64,000 nt of DNA from Triangularia verruculosa (Eukaryota > Ascomycota > Sordariomycetes > Sordariales > Podosporaceae), in NCBI GenBank assembly GCA_033296885.1, contig MU863905.1, forward strand, positions 124,001-188,000, in the 5' to 3' direction. Both the position numbers and the translations under genes were made by a program. Shown in pieces: positions 22,967 through 33,035 of this stretch. Position 1 is the first letter of the stretch, and the number at the start of each line of letters is the position of its first letter. Under the pieces are notes generated by a model. That model was not told the origin of the DNA and did not search any database. It worked only from the letters and a program-made list of their open reading frames with translations.

Positions 22967-24096
22967 ATGACAAAGCTAATACTCTCTACCGGGTAACACT
23001 CGACCTTTCCCCCATTTCTTCCCATTGCCTCTTCCCGCGCTGGCGCTGCTGTTGCTGCTGCGCGCTGTGTCGCATGAGAGTGGCTGCTGATTGCGTGATT
23101 TGGCATCTATCTAGGAACATCGTCTCGGGCGGCCCCTCCATCATCCGCAAGCCGGGCGCATACCGATCCAACCTCGAGCTCACCAATTCGCTTCGAAGCA
23201 ACTTCCTCGCCGCGCAGGAGGACTACGCAGCCGCCGCCGCCGACGACGACGGCGAGGCACAGGACGGAAAATCTCAAGCCAATGGCGATGCCGAAAATGG
23301 CGCAGCGAAGAGCAATGGCAATGCGCTGCACGTAAACACAGCGACAGGCGGGCGCCCACCAGTATCGGTCTGGACTGCCGAGCGGGATGGCGTGTTGTAC
23401 ATACCCCGCATCGATTGGTCAGAGGCGGGGCTACAGGAAGAGCCATCGCAATACAACATCACGGTCAAGCTTTTCTTCTTGCCATCTGCCTCTGTCGACA
23501 GGCGGGCGCAGTTTGCAAAGGAGGCGCTGGACCTGGTGCTGAAGGAGCTGGGTGCGCCTGCGGTCGACCTGTTGATCGTGTCCTTCCCTGGCATGTCCTT
23601 TGAGGGCGACTGCGAGTGGGAGGCTGACAGACAGAACGCGGTTCAGGGTAACGATGAGGAGGAGCTCGCGACCTGGGCTGCGATTGAAGACCTACACAGA
23701 ACTGGATTGGCCAAGAGCATTGGTCTGGCCGAGTTCGGCAGCGAGAAGCTTGCTCGGTTCCTCCAGAAGGTACAAGTCCGGCCAGCGGTCAACCAGATCA
23801 ATATCAAGAACTGCTGTAATGTGCCGCCACCACTTACCAAGCTGGCTAAGGAGGAAGGGATCGAGTTACTCGCGCATAGTGACTGCACCGATATCCTTCC
23901 AGAGGGGACGCTGAGAGAGCTGCTTGGCCAGGGACTTGGCGGGGCCGGTATCCTCGCCGATCCGGACACCGGCGTCGGTGGGCTGAAGGGAGATTTGGCA
24001 CCTCAATGGGTGGTCAAGTACACTGCTGTGGTACGAGATCGGGGTGTCATCGAGAACAAGGGCTACTTCGCTGGTGCTGAGCTGACCGAGGCTTGA
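22967..24096 (+). CDS. GCS2: Glutamate-cysteine ligase modifier subunit
   Basis: Regulatory (modifier) subunit of glutamate-cysteine ligase, the first and rate-limiting step of glutathione synthesis; homologous to human GCLM and fission-yeast Gcs2. Two exons, 22967-22992 and 23115-24096, with a 122-nt intron, giving 335 aa. The spliced start MTKLILSTGNIVSGG aligns in pattern with the LxLxTGN start of GCLM, which is why this start was chosen over the uninterrupted upstream frame. The body has the aldo/keto-reductase-like barrel (VDLLIVSFPG, LHRTGLAKSIGLAEF, VRPAVNQINIKNC, EEGIELLAHSDC), but as in the family it serves as a regulator. An Ala/Asp-rich insert with many Asn/Gly residues sits around residues 35-75. 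Confidence 0.88.
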
Positions 24097-24277
24097 AACC
24101 GGATATCATCCATCAATATCTTCGGGTTTACACACTGGTGGCCTTTTGCTCTTTTTGGGTCAAGGAACTGGATCAGATACGATATCAAGCGGAGTGTATG
24201 TATGTTACGATCAAGATGCATGTAGCGAGCAACGCTGTTTTTGTTTTTCTCTTTTTTTTTCTGTCTGGTTTCATACT

Positions 24278-25087
24278 CTACCCAAGCATGCTCCTCTTCC
24301 GCCCGCGCATCCTCACATCCTCCAGTTTGTGAAGCACCCCCGGCGCCTTCTTGAAGCTTTCCCTATACGAGTCCAAAATATGGTGAAAGAGCCTCTCCGC
24401 TCTCGGATGCGTACTCGCAAACGCTCTTTCCAGGACGTAGAGATCCACCGCCCGGTCTTCATCCGACTGGCTCTGCATCGCAAGTCCGAAGTCGATAACC
24501 ACGACATCTCCTGCCACAGCCTTTGCCTTTTCAGTCTTATCCCCATGCCCATTCGGTAACCTGTCATCTGCCCATGGCCTGAGCATCATGTTACTCGTCG
24601 TCAAATCCCCGTGCACCACGCCTGTCCTGTGAAGCGCCCCAACCGCAACCCCCATCCTCTTCATAAGATCGATCAAAGGCGTCTCGTCTTCCTGCGTGGT
24701 GTCAAGTGCCGCATCGTCCTCAGGCCGCTCTCCTAGCCATGTGTTGATTCCCACTCTGACTGGTTCTCCCTCAATCCACTCGATCATCATCCACCCGGCG
24801 GCAGCATCTTTCGCGAGAACAGCGGGCACGGGGACGCCTTCGCGGTAGCAGCGGTCGAGGACTTTGGCTTCGGAAGAAATGCGGGCTTTGGTGAGGCGAG
24901 CGTCGAGGATGGGGTGGCGGTAGGGTTTTGGTGGTCGGTACTTGAGCGCGCAAAACTGGTTTGGTTGGAAGGGGGAGGGTGTCTTGTAGAGACGGCCCTC
25001 GGCGCCTTGGGTGATGAGGATGGGCTTGTGGGTGGAGGAGAGGGTGAGGATTTTTGGTGGTGGGAATTCGGTTGTTGGTTCGGTCAT
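24278..25087 (-). CDS. BUD32: Bud32/PRPK atypical kinase of the KEOPS complex
   Basis: Small atypical kinase/ATPase of the EKC/KEOPS complex, which makes the t6A modification of tRNAs. Single exon, 269 aa, the usual compact size. Motifs: KPILITQGAEGRLYK (glycine-loop equivalent), CALKYRPPKPYRHP, LHRTGVVHGDLTTSNMML (catalytic loop), VVVIDFGLAM (DFG motif) and the strongly conserved basic tail MRGRKRSMLG. The gene converges with the glutamate-cysteine ligase modifier gene, leaving 181 bp between stop codons. Confidence 0.95.
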   Translation of the reverse strand: MTEPTTEFPPPKILTLSSTHKPILITQGAEGRLYKTPSPFQPNQFCALKYRPPKPYRHPILDARLTKARISSEAKVLDRCYREGVPVPAVLAKDAAAGWMMIEWIEGEPVRVGINTWLGERPEDDAALDTTQEDETPLIDLMKRMGVAVGALHRTGVVHGDLTTSNMMLRPWADDRLPNGHGDKTEKAKAVAGDVVVIDFGLAMQSQSDEDRAVDLYVLERAFASTHPRAERLFHHILDSYRESFKKAPGVLHKLEDVRMRGRKRSMLG

Positions 25088-25915
25088 GGTGGGCAGTGTT
25101 CGTGTAGTATGTTTGGGAGAGATCTCTGGATTTCTCGTCGTCGACTTGTGGTCGCAATTGACCTTTCCAGGCGTCGAAGAGGGGCTGTGAAGAAAGTGGG
25201 CATGGAGGGGCAGAAATGTTACCCACTTGATCTGCCCGCGCCCACGCGGAGCTACCTATGCAATGCTGTGGGATTGGCGATTTCCGACAACGCAAGGGAG
25301 GCTTAGTTCATGCTTTAAGACCTTTTCGACGTTTTAAAATGTCCGGCAGCCGTTTATTTATTTCTTGAACTTTTTTCTTCAATGCCTCTTCGGCCGCCGC
25401 ACGGTGGACTTCCAGCCAGACATGTGCTCCTGTGTCACTAAGCCCCAGAGTGCGCGAACTCATGGCATGGCCTCTCTTCAAACCGCCTCGATTGATCCGT
25501 CATGTCTGATGCTTGGAGCGAATCTGACAGTCACAAACCTAGAAGCCAATCCTGGAGGCGCTTAACTCACAGCACATCGCGGGGTCCTTGGGCGGCAGTT
25601 CACACCCCTGTCGATGCGGGCGGTGAGGTCATCACACTCGCAACAAGCAAGAAACATGTGGTCCAGGGTTCGGGTCATCCGGTGGGCGCGGGGAATCAAG
25701 TGACGTTCCAGCAGCCACTGTCTTTGCAATCACACACGGAATCGAGGGAAAATAACCAGCCATCTTTCTGTTCACTCCGTCCTCATCGTTCCAATGCGTG
25801 AAAATTTGCCTACTCAGCAGCAGGAAACAGCAGCGCCCCATGTCGTTCCCCTGCTATGACCTGAGAATTAAGAAACCAGCAACACTAAATTCAGGTACCG
25901 CTCGTTACCACCAAA
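25088..25915. other. Divergent promoter region
   Basis: 830 bp between BUD32 (-) and the unknown membrane protein gene (+). No additional gene recognised. Confidence 0.5.
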
Positions 25916-26737
25916 ATGATAGCGCCTGACAACACGTCAGCGGGCCTCGGCGGGGACAACTACGCTCAACAGTGGATCCTCATGCTTGCCCTGACCGCCC
26001 TCGTCCTCTCGCTGGCCATCCTATCCCAGTTTGCGACCCGCTATGCAAGAGCCTACATTGATGCGCCCAGCGAGGTGCCTGCCTTTCTGGATGCGATCGA
26101 TAGCTCTATCGTCGAGAATGAGTCTTACGATCTTGACATCGAAAAGGTGAAGCGGTTGGAGGATAAGCTGCGGCTGGGAAAGCTGCTGCGCGATATTCAG
26201 AAAGCAGGGGATGCGCTGCGAGAGGCGCTCAGCGCGCTGATGGAAGAAACGGAGGGCGAAAAGAGGTCGACTCGGTTGCGAACAGGCGCGCGGTTGCTCT
26301 GGGCTACTCATCGACAGGAGTTGGACGAGAAAGTCCGGCGGATGGATCTGTTGAGGATGCGGTTTTTGGTTGTGCATATGGGGATTATTGCCGGCATGGC
26401 GAACGAGACAGCAGCACTGGCATCCAGGACAAACGGAATGGTTATCCATGGGAGCAACAAACGAGAGCCATCACAGAGGCCGGCGCCACTTGTCAGTCCA
26501 CCTATGACGCCCGAGCCACCACCACTACCGCCGCCGCTACGCTCCTTCACAGATTCGCCCGTCAAGTCTAGGCTACCTTTGAGGAGGCTGACAGTGCACT
26601 CGATGGGCCACCCAGAGGCGATAGAGGCGCCGCATCGAACAGGATGGGCCGGTGTGATGCAGGAGCTTCAGAGAAGCCCAGTGTTGAGAGAGAGACACGC
26701 CAGCATCGAGCTTGCCATGTCCCGAGCGGCTTGTTGA
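25916..26737 (+). CDS. Unknown single-pass membrane, coiled-coil protein
   Basis: Single exon, 273 aa; I do not recognise the family. Visible features: a short polar N-terminus; one membrane span at about residues 20-40 (WILMLALTALVLSLAILSQF) followed by basic residues; a charged helical region at about 65-150 with heptad-like spacing (KRLEDKLRLGKLLRDI, KVRRMDLLRMR); a Pro-rich stretch around 190-215 (PPMTPEPPPLPPPLR); and a basic Ser-containing tail. The base composition is that of a normal coding gene. It could be a fungus-restricted membrane-tethered protein; no function is proposed. Confidence 0.7.
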   Translation: MIAPDNTSAGLGGDNYAQQWILMLALTALVLSLAILSQFATRYARAYIDAPSEVPAFLDAIDSSIVENESYDLDIEKVKRLEDKLRLGKLLRDIQKAGDALREALSALMEETEGEKRSTRLRTGARLLWATHRQELDEKVRRMDLLRMRFLVVHMGIIAGMANETAALASRTNGMVIHGSNKREPSQRPAPLVSPPMTPEPPPLPPPLRSFTDSPVKSRLPLRRLTVHSMGHPEAIEAPHRTGWAGVMQELQRSPVLRERHASIELAMSRAAC

Positions 26738-27083
26738 CAAGCAATCATGAAGCGACACGATTTGATGATTACGACGATTACGAAGTTTACGACATAATAC
26801 AGCATCCGGCATTTGCATCACCCTGGCTAGTTCAGAGCCGGAGCATATTGGAGAGATGTACAATTATATTGCTGGCCGTATGATTGGCCTGATAGCTGCC
26901 TTTGCACCTCGACGAGATACCCCTTTTATGCCCCTTTTGTGGATTGTGTGGATATATTTTAGCTTCTTCAGTGTTTATACACCACACCGACTAGGCCTTA
27001 GATGTAACTAGCTTATGGAGACAAAAGTGTACAGTCATGTTCATGCATAGCCATGTAATTCTATCAAGATCGATATATGGCTT
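26738..27083. other. Short intergenic region between convergent genes
   Basis: About 350 bp of AT-richer 3' flank between the unknown membrane protein gene (+) and the CMD-family gene (-). Nothing further seen. Confidence 0.5.
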
Positions 27084-27774
27084 TTAGTGAGCAGCGTCAG
27101 GCCCAGTTCCGTTTCTCTCGCCAACTGCCTTGTTGTCAGCAAAACCCTCACAGAAGCTCGGTCATATATAAACCTACCATCAAGAGCAACCAAGAACCGA
27201 CTAACACAGTTATAGCATGCAACCTGACTGCCGTTAATCTCCCTTTCTTGGATCAACCTTCCAAGACTTTGAGACTTACGGTAGCAGTGATCTCGACCAC
27301 CTCCTTGTTACTGAACATCTCCCTCAGCTTGGCAAACGTCTCATCCCTGACCTGGACGTTCCTGGTCATCTCATCGGTATAGCACGTAACAGCCCACTGC
27401 TTGTCTGTGAGCTCGGCAGGCTTCTGGGTCTCACCCAGAATAAGAGGCTGCTCAGTCTTGATGGCGTTCATGCCCTCCTTGCTCACGCCGCCCTGCTCGG
27501 CGAGGGGAGCATGATGAGCCCACTCGTACCAGGCCCGGTTGACGACGGCAACGCGGGAGATGGCAATTTCAAGGAGGTCCTGGGGGATGGTGGTCTTGGT
27601 GCGGACGGCACCGAGGAAAGAGTTCCAGCCGTCAGCGACGGGAGGTGAGTGGAGGAGGGTGAGATCCAGGGGTTGAAGGGGACGAGGATGGCGGCGGGTC
27701 TGGATGCGCTTGACGATCTCAGCCTCCTCAGGGCTGGCCGTTGGGGGTGGGTCGGCGATGTAGGGGAGACGCAT
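27084..27774 (-). CDS. AhpD-like / carboxymuconolactone decarboxylase family protein
   Basis: Member of the carboxymuconolactone decarboxylase (AhpD-like) superfamily. Three exons: 27774-27280, 27223-27178 and 27124-27084, with introns of 56 and 53 nt, giving 193 aa. Visible pieces: NSFLGAVRTKTTIPQDLLE, ISRVAVVNRAWYEWAHHAPL (family helix with Trp and His pair), KEVVEITATVACYNCVSRF with a CxxC pair, and LVALDVGERNGTGPDAAH at the end. The last two exons are short and easily missed; without them the protein would end in an intron-encoded tail. The CxxC lacks the following histidine found in peroxidase-type AhpD, so a redox role is uncertain. Substrate unknown. Confidence 0.87.
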
Positions 27775-30021
27775 TTTGCGGGTTTGGTGTTGAAAAGGGG
27801 AGATATCTGTGTGTTGAATATGAGCTTGAAGCTCTTGTGTGAACTTATCTTGAAGAGTCTAACTTACGGCGAGAATTGCCTAATTTGGGTCTGAGACAAG
27901 GTCTGAGGAGGGAAGATATCTTCATATGAGATGTATCTACAACCGCTGGGAAGCAAAGAGAGAGAGAGAGTCCCAGGAGCTATGAATCAGACAATTTGCA
28001 CAGGGCTCCCGGCAGCGGCAACTGATGTCATCTCCACACTGCCGGCTCCGCAGCGAGTGACGGCGGGACAGAGCGGAGGTTTAGTGCGGGGGTATCCACC
28101 CCCTTTGCCGTAGCGGGACCATGTTCGGTAAATACTACTAACATCAACTTCATCTTTGGAAGTTGACGTGGAGCATATATTGCCAATGATGCCCGAGTTA
28201 AGATTGATTGAACTATGATTATAGAATCTACCAGGTCTCCGGGAGGAAGTCAACGTTCATCCACAAACCTGCATGTACCCCGAATATACACCTGCCCATC
28301 ATGAGAGCTTGATCAAGAAACCTCAATTCCACCTTGTTGAAGGAATTACATTGACTTTCCAGGTTGCTTCTTATTGTATTATTGGGGGCCCCTGATTGGT
28401 CTACAGCTACATTTTGGACCTTTGACATTGCCAACTGGTGATTCCCTCTAGCAATCTACCTACCTAGGTACATGTACTTTTGATGCTGAGAAAGTTCCAG
28501 ACCTACTGTTCATTCAATCCCTTCCAGAGAAAAATGCACTTTTCCTTGTATTCAACATTCGGACGGTTCTTCCTGTCATTGTAAATTTATTCGATTCTTG
28601 AAAAGAAAGACAGCCCATACAACCTCAGTTGATCTTTTGTATCATGGATGCCTTGTTCATGACATAGAACCGCGCTTGCACAAGTATGGCTTTCGGTTCA
28701 AAATTTCCAGTTTGCTTTGGTACATTCTTTGGCGCTGAGGAAGGCGTGTATCTTCAGGCATGTCCCGGATATCTGGACACAGGCTCCGGTCTCAACTACA
28801 AGTGGCAAGCAGCTTCTTGACGTCCCTGGCAACAACAGAGAACAGGAAGGCACATTTCCATGTTCAGCTGTACCGGCCTCAAATATCCTCCGAGATCCAC
28901 CTCCGGATGGGCAAGCGCAGAGTTGTGCCTTCTCTCTGATGTCCCTGGCCCAGAAGAGTGATGTCCTGGTGTCTGTGAACCTTCTCCTCTCTCTTCTCTT
29001 CCGTCAATTCATCACAGAGCGAAGTTGGGATTTCCAGCCCTACGCAGTCAGCCTGCCAACCCCCGGCCTCTTCTCTTCTTTTTTGGGTACATTGTGACAT
29101 ATTGTCTTTACCGGCATCCTTCATCTTTCTGGCCCTGCCTTGTTCCCATCCTTGTGAACACACCTGAGCGTTTTTTGGAGAGCGAGCGAGCGATCGAAAT
29201 CAAATCACAACTGCATGAATCATCTCGGACGATCGAGCACCACATTGCCACGTTAAAGGGGCTCAACGCCTTTCCGTTCTTATCATCCGGCTTCCCCCCT
29301 CTCGTGTTTTGGATCTTCTCTTTGGTACAGAGTCTTGTGATATTGGGGGATCGACACCGTGTAGCATCGAGTACCGGCAATCAAAAGGGGGGCAATTGTA
29401 TCCTGTGGACTTCAAACCTCAAAAAGTCAACAGACCACCCCTAAAACACACTCTCGTTGGCTCCGCTTTAAACTCATTGTCGACACCATCACATTGGCTG
29501 CCTCTGTCCAGGGGCCGGGCAGCTCTCGCCGTTTTGGTCATACCTTACTGCCGCCGCAGGCTTTTCGACAGTGACAATACCATCTTCCTGGTGGCTGGGA
29601 AATTTCTTCGTCTTTTCCTCCAGGCAACGGCAATTCCAGGCAATCGCAAGCGAAATCAAACACTTGGTTCCTCTCCTTTGGCAGACTACCTGGGAAGTTC
29701 ATCACCCATCTAGCCCTGGCAGCATCAGTCGTGGACTTTTCGATACATCCTTGTTGTGTGGCACTTCAGGGGAATTCACCCTGCTGGACAGTTCCTCGCT
29801 GAGAGTACTCTGTAAGTATTTCCATATTTGCTATCACAGTATCTTCCACTTGACTAGCAGCTCTCCATATGACCCAAATGGAGAGACCGACCCTCCGGGA
29901 TACAAGGAGGCGACCAGAGGATAGACTTTAAAGAGGCAGCGCCGGCTAACACAGCTTCTCTAGAACCCGCTGACTATACACAGAGCTTCCGACACTCCTG
30001 ATCCGATTGCTCTACGCCAAA
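27775..30021. other. Divergent promoter / long leader region
   Basis: 2.2 kb between the CMD-family gene (-) and the PAM2-motif gene (+). Several open frames of 100-140 codons (e.g. 28717-29097, 29309-29713) show no protein features. The right end probably holds a 5' UTR intron (29812-29963). Confidence 0.5.
29812..29963 (+). other. Probable 5' UTR intron of the PAM2-motif gene
   Basis: A strong donor GTAAGTATT at 29812 pairs with a branch-like GGCTAAC at 29944-29950 and an acceptor CTCTAG ending at 29963, 58 bp before the ATG. Inferred from signals only. Confidence 0.5.
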
Positions 30022-31992
30022 ATGCTGCTTCCACGCCACTTGAACAAGACCCAGCCTCACGGCCCTCAGGCCACAGGAAGGGCGAGTCGTCTAAGACCAC
30101 CTGGTCTTCGGATCAAGACAAGCTCACTTGACATTCTACCTTCAGACGAGAAAGCCCAGGCGATGGCATCAGCCGATTGGAGAAGAATGGCGCCGGATTC
30201 TGGTTTCAGTGACAGCCACCCGCAGGTCACAAACGAGAACAGCAGACACAATTCCGAGCACAATGATGACTTCTACTCACCCTTGGTGTTGGAGATGAAA
30301 TCCATGAACTCCGAATCAAAGACTCAGTATCGCTACCCTAGAGGCATATCCAACAGCGTTGCTTGGGAGGCCATTTCATCAGCTCCTGGGTTGGATCTTA
30401 TACGCGAGGAAACAAGGACCAGCGACTCCTCAATCTTGCCCTCCCCGATCCCTCAGGCATGTGAGCCGAGCCTCCAGAACACCGTGTTAGTCCGGCTCAA
30501 GAATATCAAACAGATGGACGTGAACATCAACGGCGACATCATCAAGCTGCCCAACAAGTACTCTTTGGATGTTACCCCTGTTGACATCCAAGAGCCGGAT
30601 GCTGCTCGGTTTATGAATAGGACATCTGAAGATATGCTGGCAATGCTGAAGCTACTACGACCAAAAGCTCGCTTACGCCGCATGAAGTCAGAGCTTCATG
30701 AAGAAGGTGTGCTTGAAGACTTGGATTGCTTTTTGTCACAACAGAGAGAGAGACCCTCCAAAGACACCCTGTCAACCAACAAAGTTCAGCACCAACGCAA
30801 CAGGCCCTCTGAACAGCGAAGCAGTCACGACTCTGGAATTTCGACCAGTTTCGAGAGCACTGTCTCTCAACATGGAAGTTCCTCGGAAGCGCCTCCGAAG
30901 TCAACACCGGAGGGCGAACGCTTTCGGACGTTACTCAGCCGCCTACACTTGACGGCAGACACAAAGGAGGCCACAAGGCCGCCGCCGCCACCGCCGCCGC
31001 CCAGCCTGATTGGAGAATCGACAACCCACGCTCGAGCCCTAGATCCTGCAATTATAGTTGCAAAGGTGAAAGACACCGGGCGTGAGGAAGAGGCACCGGC
31101 GAGTTGGCAGTCGCGGGAGAGAGAGAAAACCTTTTTCGGAAGGGATTCAAGCTTGCTGTTTGGAAAGGGAAGACAGGCTCCGAGGTCCCACGATTCTGGC
31201 TACTCAACCTTTCATCCCATGCAACGAAACCAGGTAGAACCACCAAGGGGCAAGGAGGTAGAACACTTTGCTCCAAGCATTGAGAAACGAAAGGAAGACT
31301 CGACCTCAACTTCGAGCACGTCGACCAAGCTGAACCCTGCAGCTGCCGAATTCAAGTCCATCACCAGAGATGGTCTGAAGACTGGGACAAAGACCAGTCT
31401 CAAGCCCGCCTTGGAGGAGTATGCTGTCCCTCCCTTCACACCAAAGAGACTGACTCGAGGCTCGATCAATGATCTCTATCCTGGGATGCTGGAAAGCTCT
31501 CGTGGCTTAGGACAGCCAATGCTGCCACCAATGATGGAAGATGGGCCTCTGAACAGCCCCTGGAAGGCAATAGGTCCTCTGGATGGACTATTGTGGCCCC
31601 CAGAATTGAGACAGTCGAGTTTTCCAGAGGTGGCCTTTCAACCGCCAGTAGCACCCGTAGCGATGGCACCTCTTCCCATCGTTGATCCAGTCACCCAGCA
31701 ACTAATTCCACCGGCGCCTTTCATTCCTCCTCCTCCAAGCAACTTCGGGACCTTCCCACATGCTGCGGCAATCCCTCCAGCCCCTAGCCAAGTACCAGGT
31801 TCTCAACCTCTATTCAACCCACTTCCTCCATTGCAGCCTCCACCAGCTCCCAGACCTAGGTTTGCTCAGCCTATCCCTGTCCCCCCTGCGCAGAGGGTTC
31901 CAGTTCCTCCTGTGCCCAATGCAACCAGCTTCCAAGCACCTACACTGTACGGTCCAACCCTTGTTGCCGGTCCACCGCCTCCTCTAGCCTAG
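30022..31992 (+). CDS. Large disordered protein with a PAM2 motif (ends at in-frame UAG)
   Basis: 656 aa from the first ATG (MLLPRHLNKTQPH). I do not recognise a globular family. It is Ser/Pro-rich with poly-Pro segments, including [10 protein letters not shown] around residue 320 and a Pro-rich C-terminal third. At about residues 435-446 it carries TKLNPAAAEFKS, which fits the PAM2 consensus (LNxxAxEF) that binds the MLLE domain of poly(A)-binding protein; the usual final Pro is Ser here. A second conserved-looking block follows (EEYAVPPFTPKRLTRGSIND). A role linked to mRNA or poly(A)-binding protein is inferred from that motif alone. The frame stops at TAG 31990-31992 but continues open in the same frame to 32439 (see next entry). 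Confidence 0.7.
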   Translation: MLLPRHLNKTQPHGPQATGRASRLRPPGLRIKTSSLDILPSDEKAQAMASADWRRMAPDSGFSDSHPQVTNENSRHNSEHNDDFYSPLVLEMKSMNSESKTQYRYPRGISNSVAWEAISSAPGLDLIREETRTSDSSILPSPIPQACEPSLQNTVLVRLKNIKQMDVNINGDIIKLPNKYSLDVTPVDIQEPDAARFMNRTSEDMLAMLKLLRPKARLRRMKSELHEEGVLEDLDCFLSQQRERPSKDTLSTNKVQHQRNRPSEQRSSHDSGISTSFESTVSQHGSSSEAPPKSTPEGERFRTLLSRLHLTADTKEATRPPPPPPPPSLIGESTTHARALDPAIIVAKVKDTGREEEAPASWQSREREKTFFGRDSSLLFGKGRQAPRSHDSGYSTFHPMQRNQVEPPRGKEVEHFAPSIEKRKEDSTSTSSTSTKLNPAAAEFKSITRDGLKTGTKTSLKPALEEYAVPPFTPKRLTRGSINDLYPGMLESSRGLGQPMLPPMMEDGPLNSPWKAIGPLDGLLWPPELRQSSFPEVAFQPPVAPVAMAPLPIVDPVTQQLIPPAPFIPPPPSNFGTFPHAAAIPPAPSQVPGSQPLFNPLPPLQPPPAPRPRFAQPIPVPPAQRVPVPPVPNATSFQAPTLYGPTLVAGPPPPLA

Positions 31993-32439
31993 GATGGCAA
32001 AGGAGCACGACCGGTATTTCCCGTCACTCAAAAGCCGCGTGACCACGACCCTGTGAAACAGCAGGCGTACGAGTCGTATTTGGAGTGGCGAAAGGCGAAT
32101 GAGCCCGGCTATCACATGAAGTGCAAGATGCGTCAAGCTCATCGTGTGGTTCGACAATACCAACAACAAGCACTAACTGAGGATTGGAAGATTGTAGCTG
32201 GAAAAGCCAAGGCAGCAGCTGGGGCCTTGGAAGCACAGGCACAAATGGTTGAAGAGAAGAGGAAGAAGGCAAGGGCAGCAGCTTTACAGGAGCAATTCAA
32301 GATGAGCGTGAAACAGGTTGCAGAGTCTTCCAGAGCTGAAGACACAAAGGAGCATCAACATCGGTACCATGAGGAGATGCAAGACGAGAAGCAACCCTTT
32401 AACGCACCATGTGGCACCCTACAGACCTTGGTTGTCTAG
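31993..32439 (+). other. Same-frame continuation after the UAG stop
   Basis: Immediately after the TAG at 31990 the same frame stays open for 148 codons and looks like real protein: GARPVFPVTQKPRDHDPV, then YESYLEWRKANEPGYHMKCK and a Lys/Ala/Glu/Gln-rich region with coiled-coil character. No canonical in-frame intron would remove the stop. It may be the C-terminal part of one protein of about 805 residues, reached by read-through, or cut off by a recent nonsense mutation or a base-call error. Confidence 0.6.
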
Positions 32440-33035
32440 CACACATAACGACAAAGACGAGATTTATGGCCCGTCGTCCACACCCAAATACGATTCTTGC
32501 CATTTCGAAAACTCTCTCACTCAGTACCATTCCCTCCAACAGTTAGCAACCTTCGTTTCTGATTCGAATCTTATTACATTCCCAACGATTATCTCAGCTC
32601 AATCGAACATGCATAGCTTAGATGCTTCTTTCAGCCCGAACGAGGCGTTTTATAGAGGGGGTCTAGTTACCTTCTACCGTTTGCTTTCAAGTATCACATC
32701 AGCTTCTTACCGGTGCTGTTATGATGATTGACAAACATCAGGAAAATCATGCTATCCATTTCAGGTTCTAAGGACTTTATGTCCTGGCGGCGCAAATTTG
32801 CTTTTTTTTGTTGTTTCAGTTGCAGTTATCCAGCTACATTCAGCAGAGGGATCCAACATGGATAGTACCGGACTCGGGTGGTTGGCTAGGTATTCGGCTT
32901 GACCGAGGGTTATACAGCACAACAGAGTTTACTATTGATACATTGGTTTTGCCAGTGGCGTGATTCTTGATTATTGAACGTGACATGTAGCCCGTTTTGA
33001 TCTCGATGCCTCTCTCTTTTTGACTCTATATGCCA
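32440..33035. other. Intergenic region between convergent genes
   Basis: 600 bp of AT-richer 3' flank. No gene recognised. Confidence 0.5.

Noticed and set aside
31947..31992. Intron that would splice out the UAG in the PAM2-motif gene (GTACGG donor, CCTAG acceptor, 46 nt)
   Set aside because: It shifts the reading frame and leads to an early stop instead of the long downstream frame; no CTRAC-like branch site is present.
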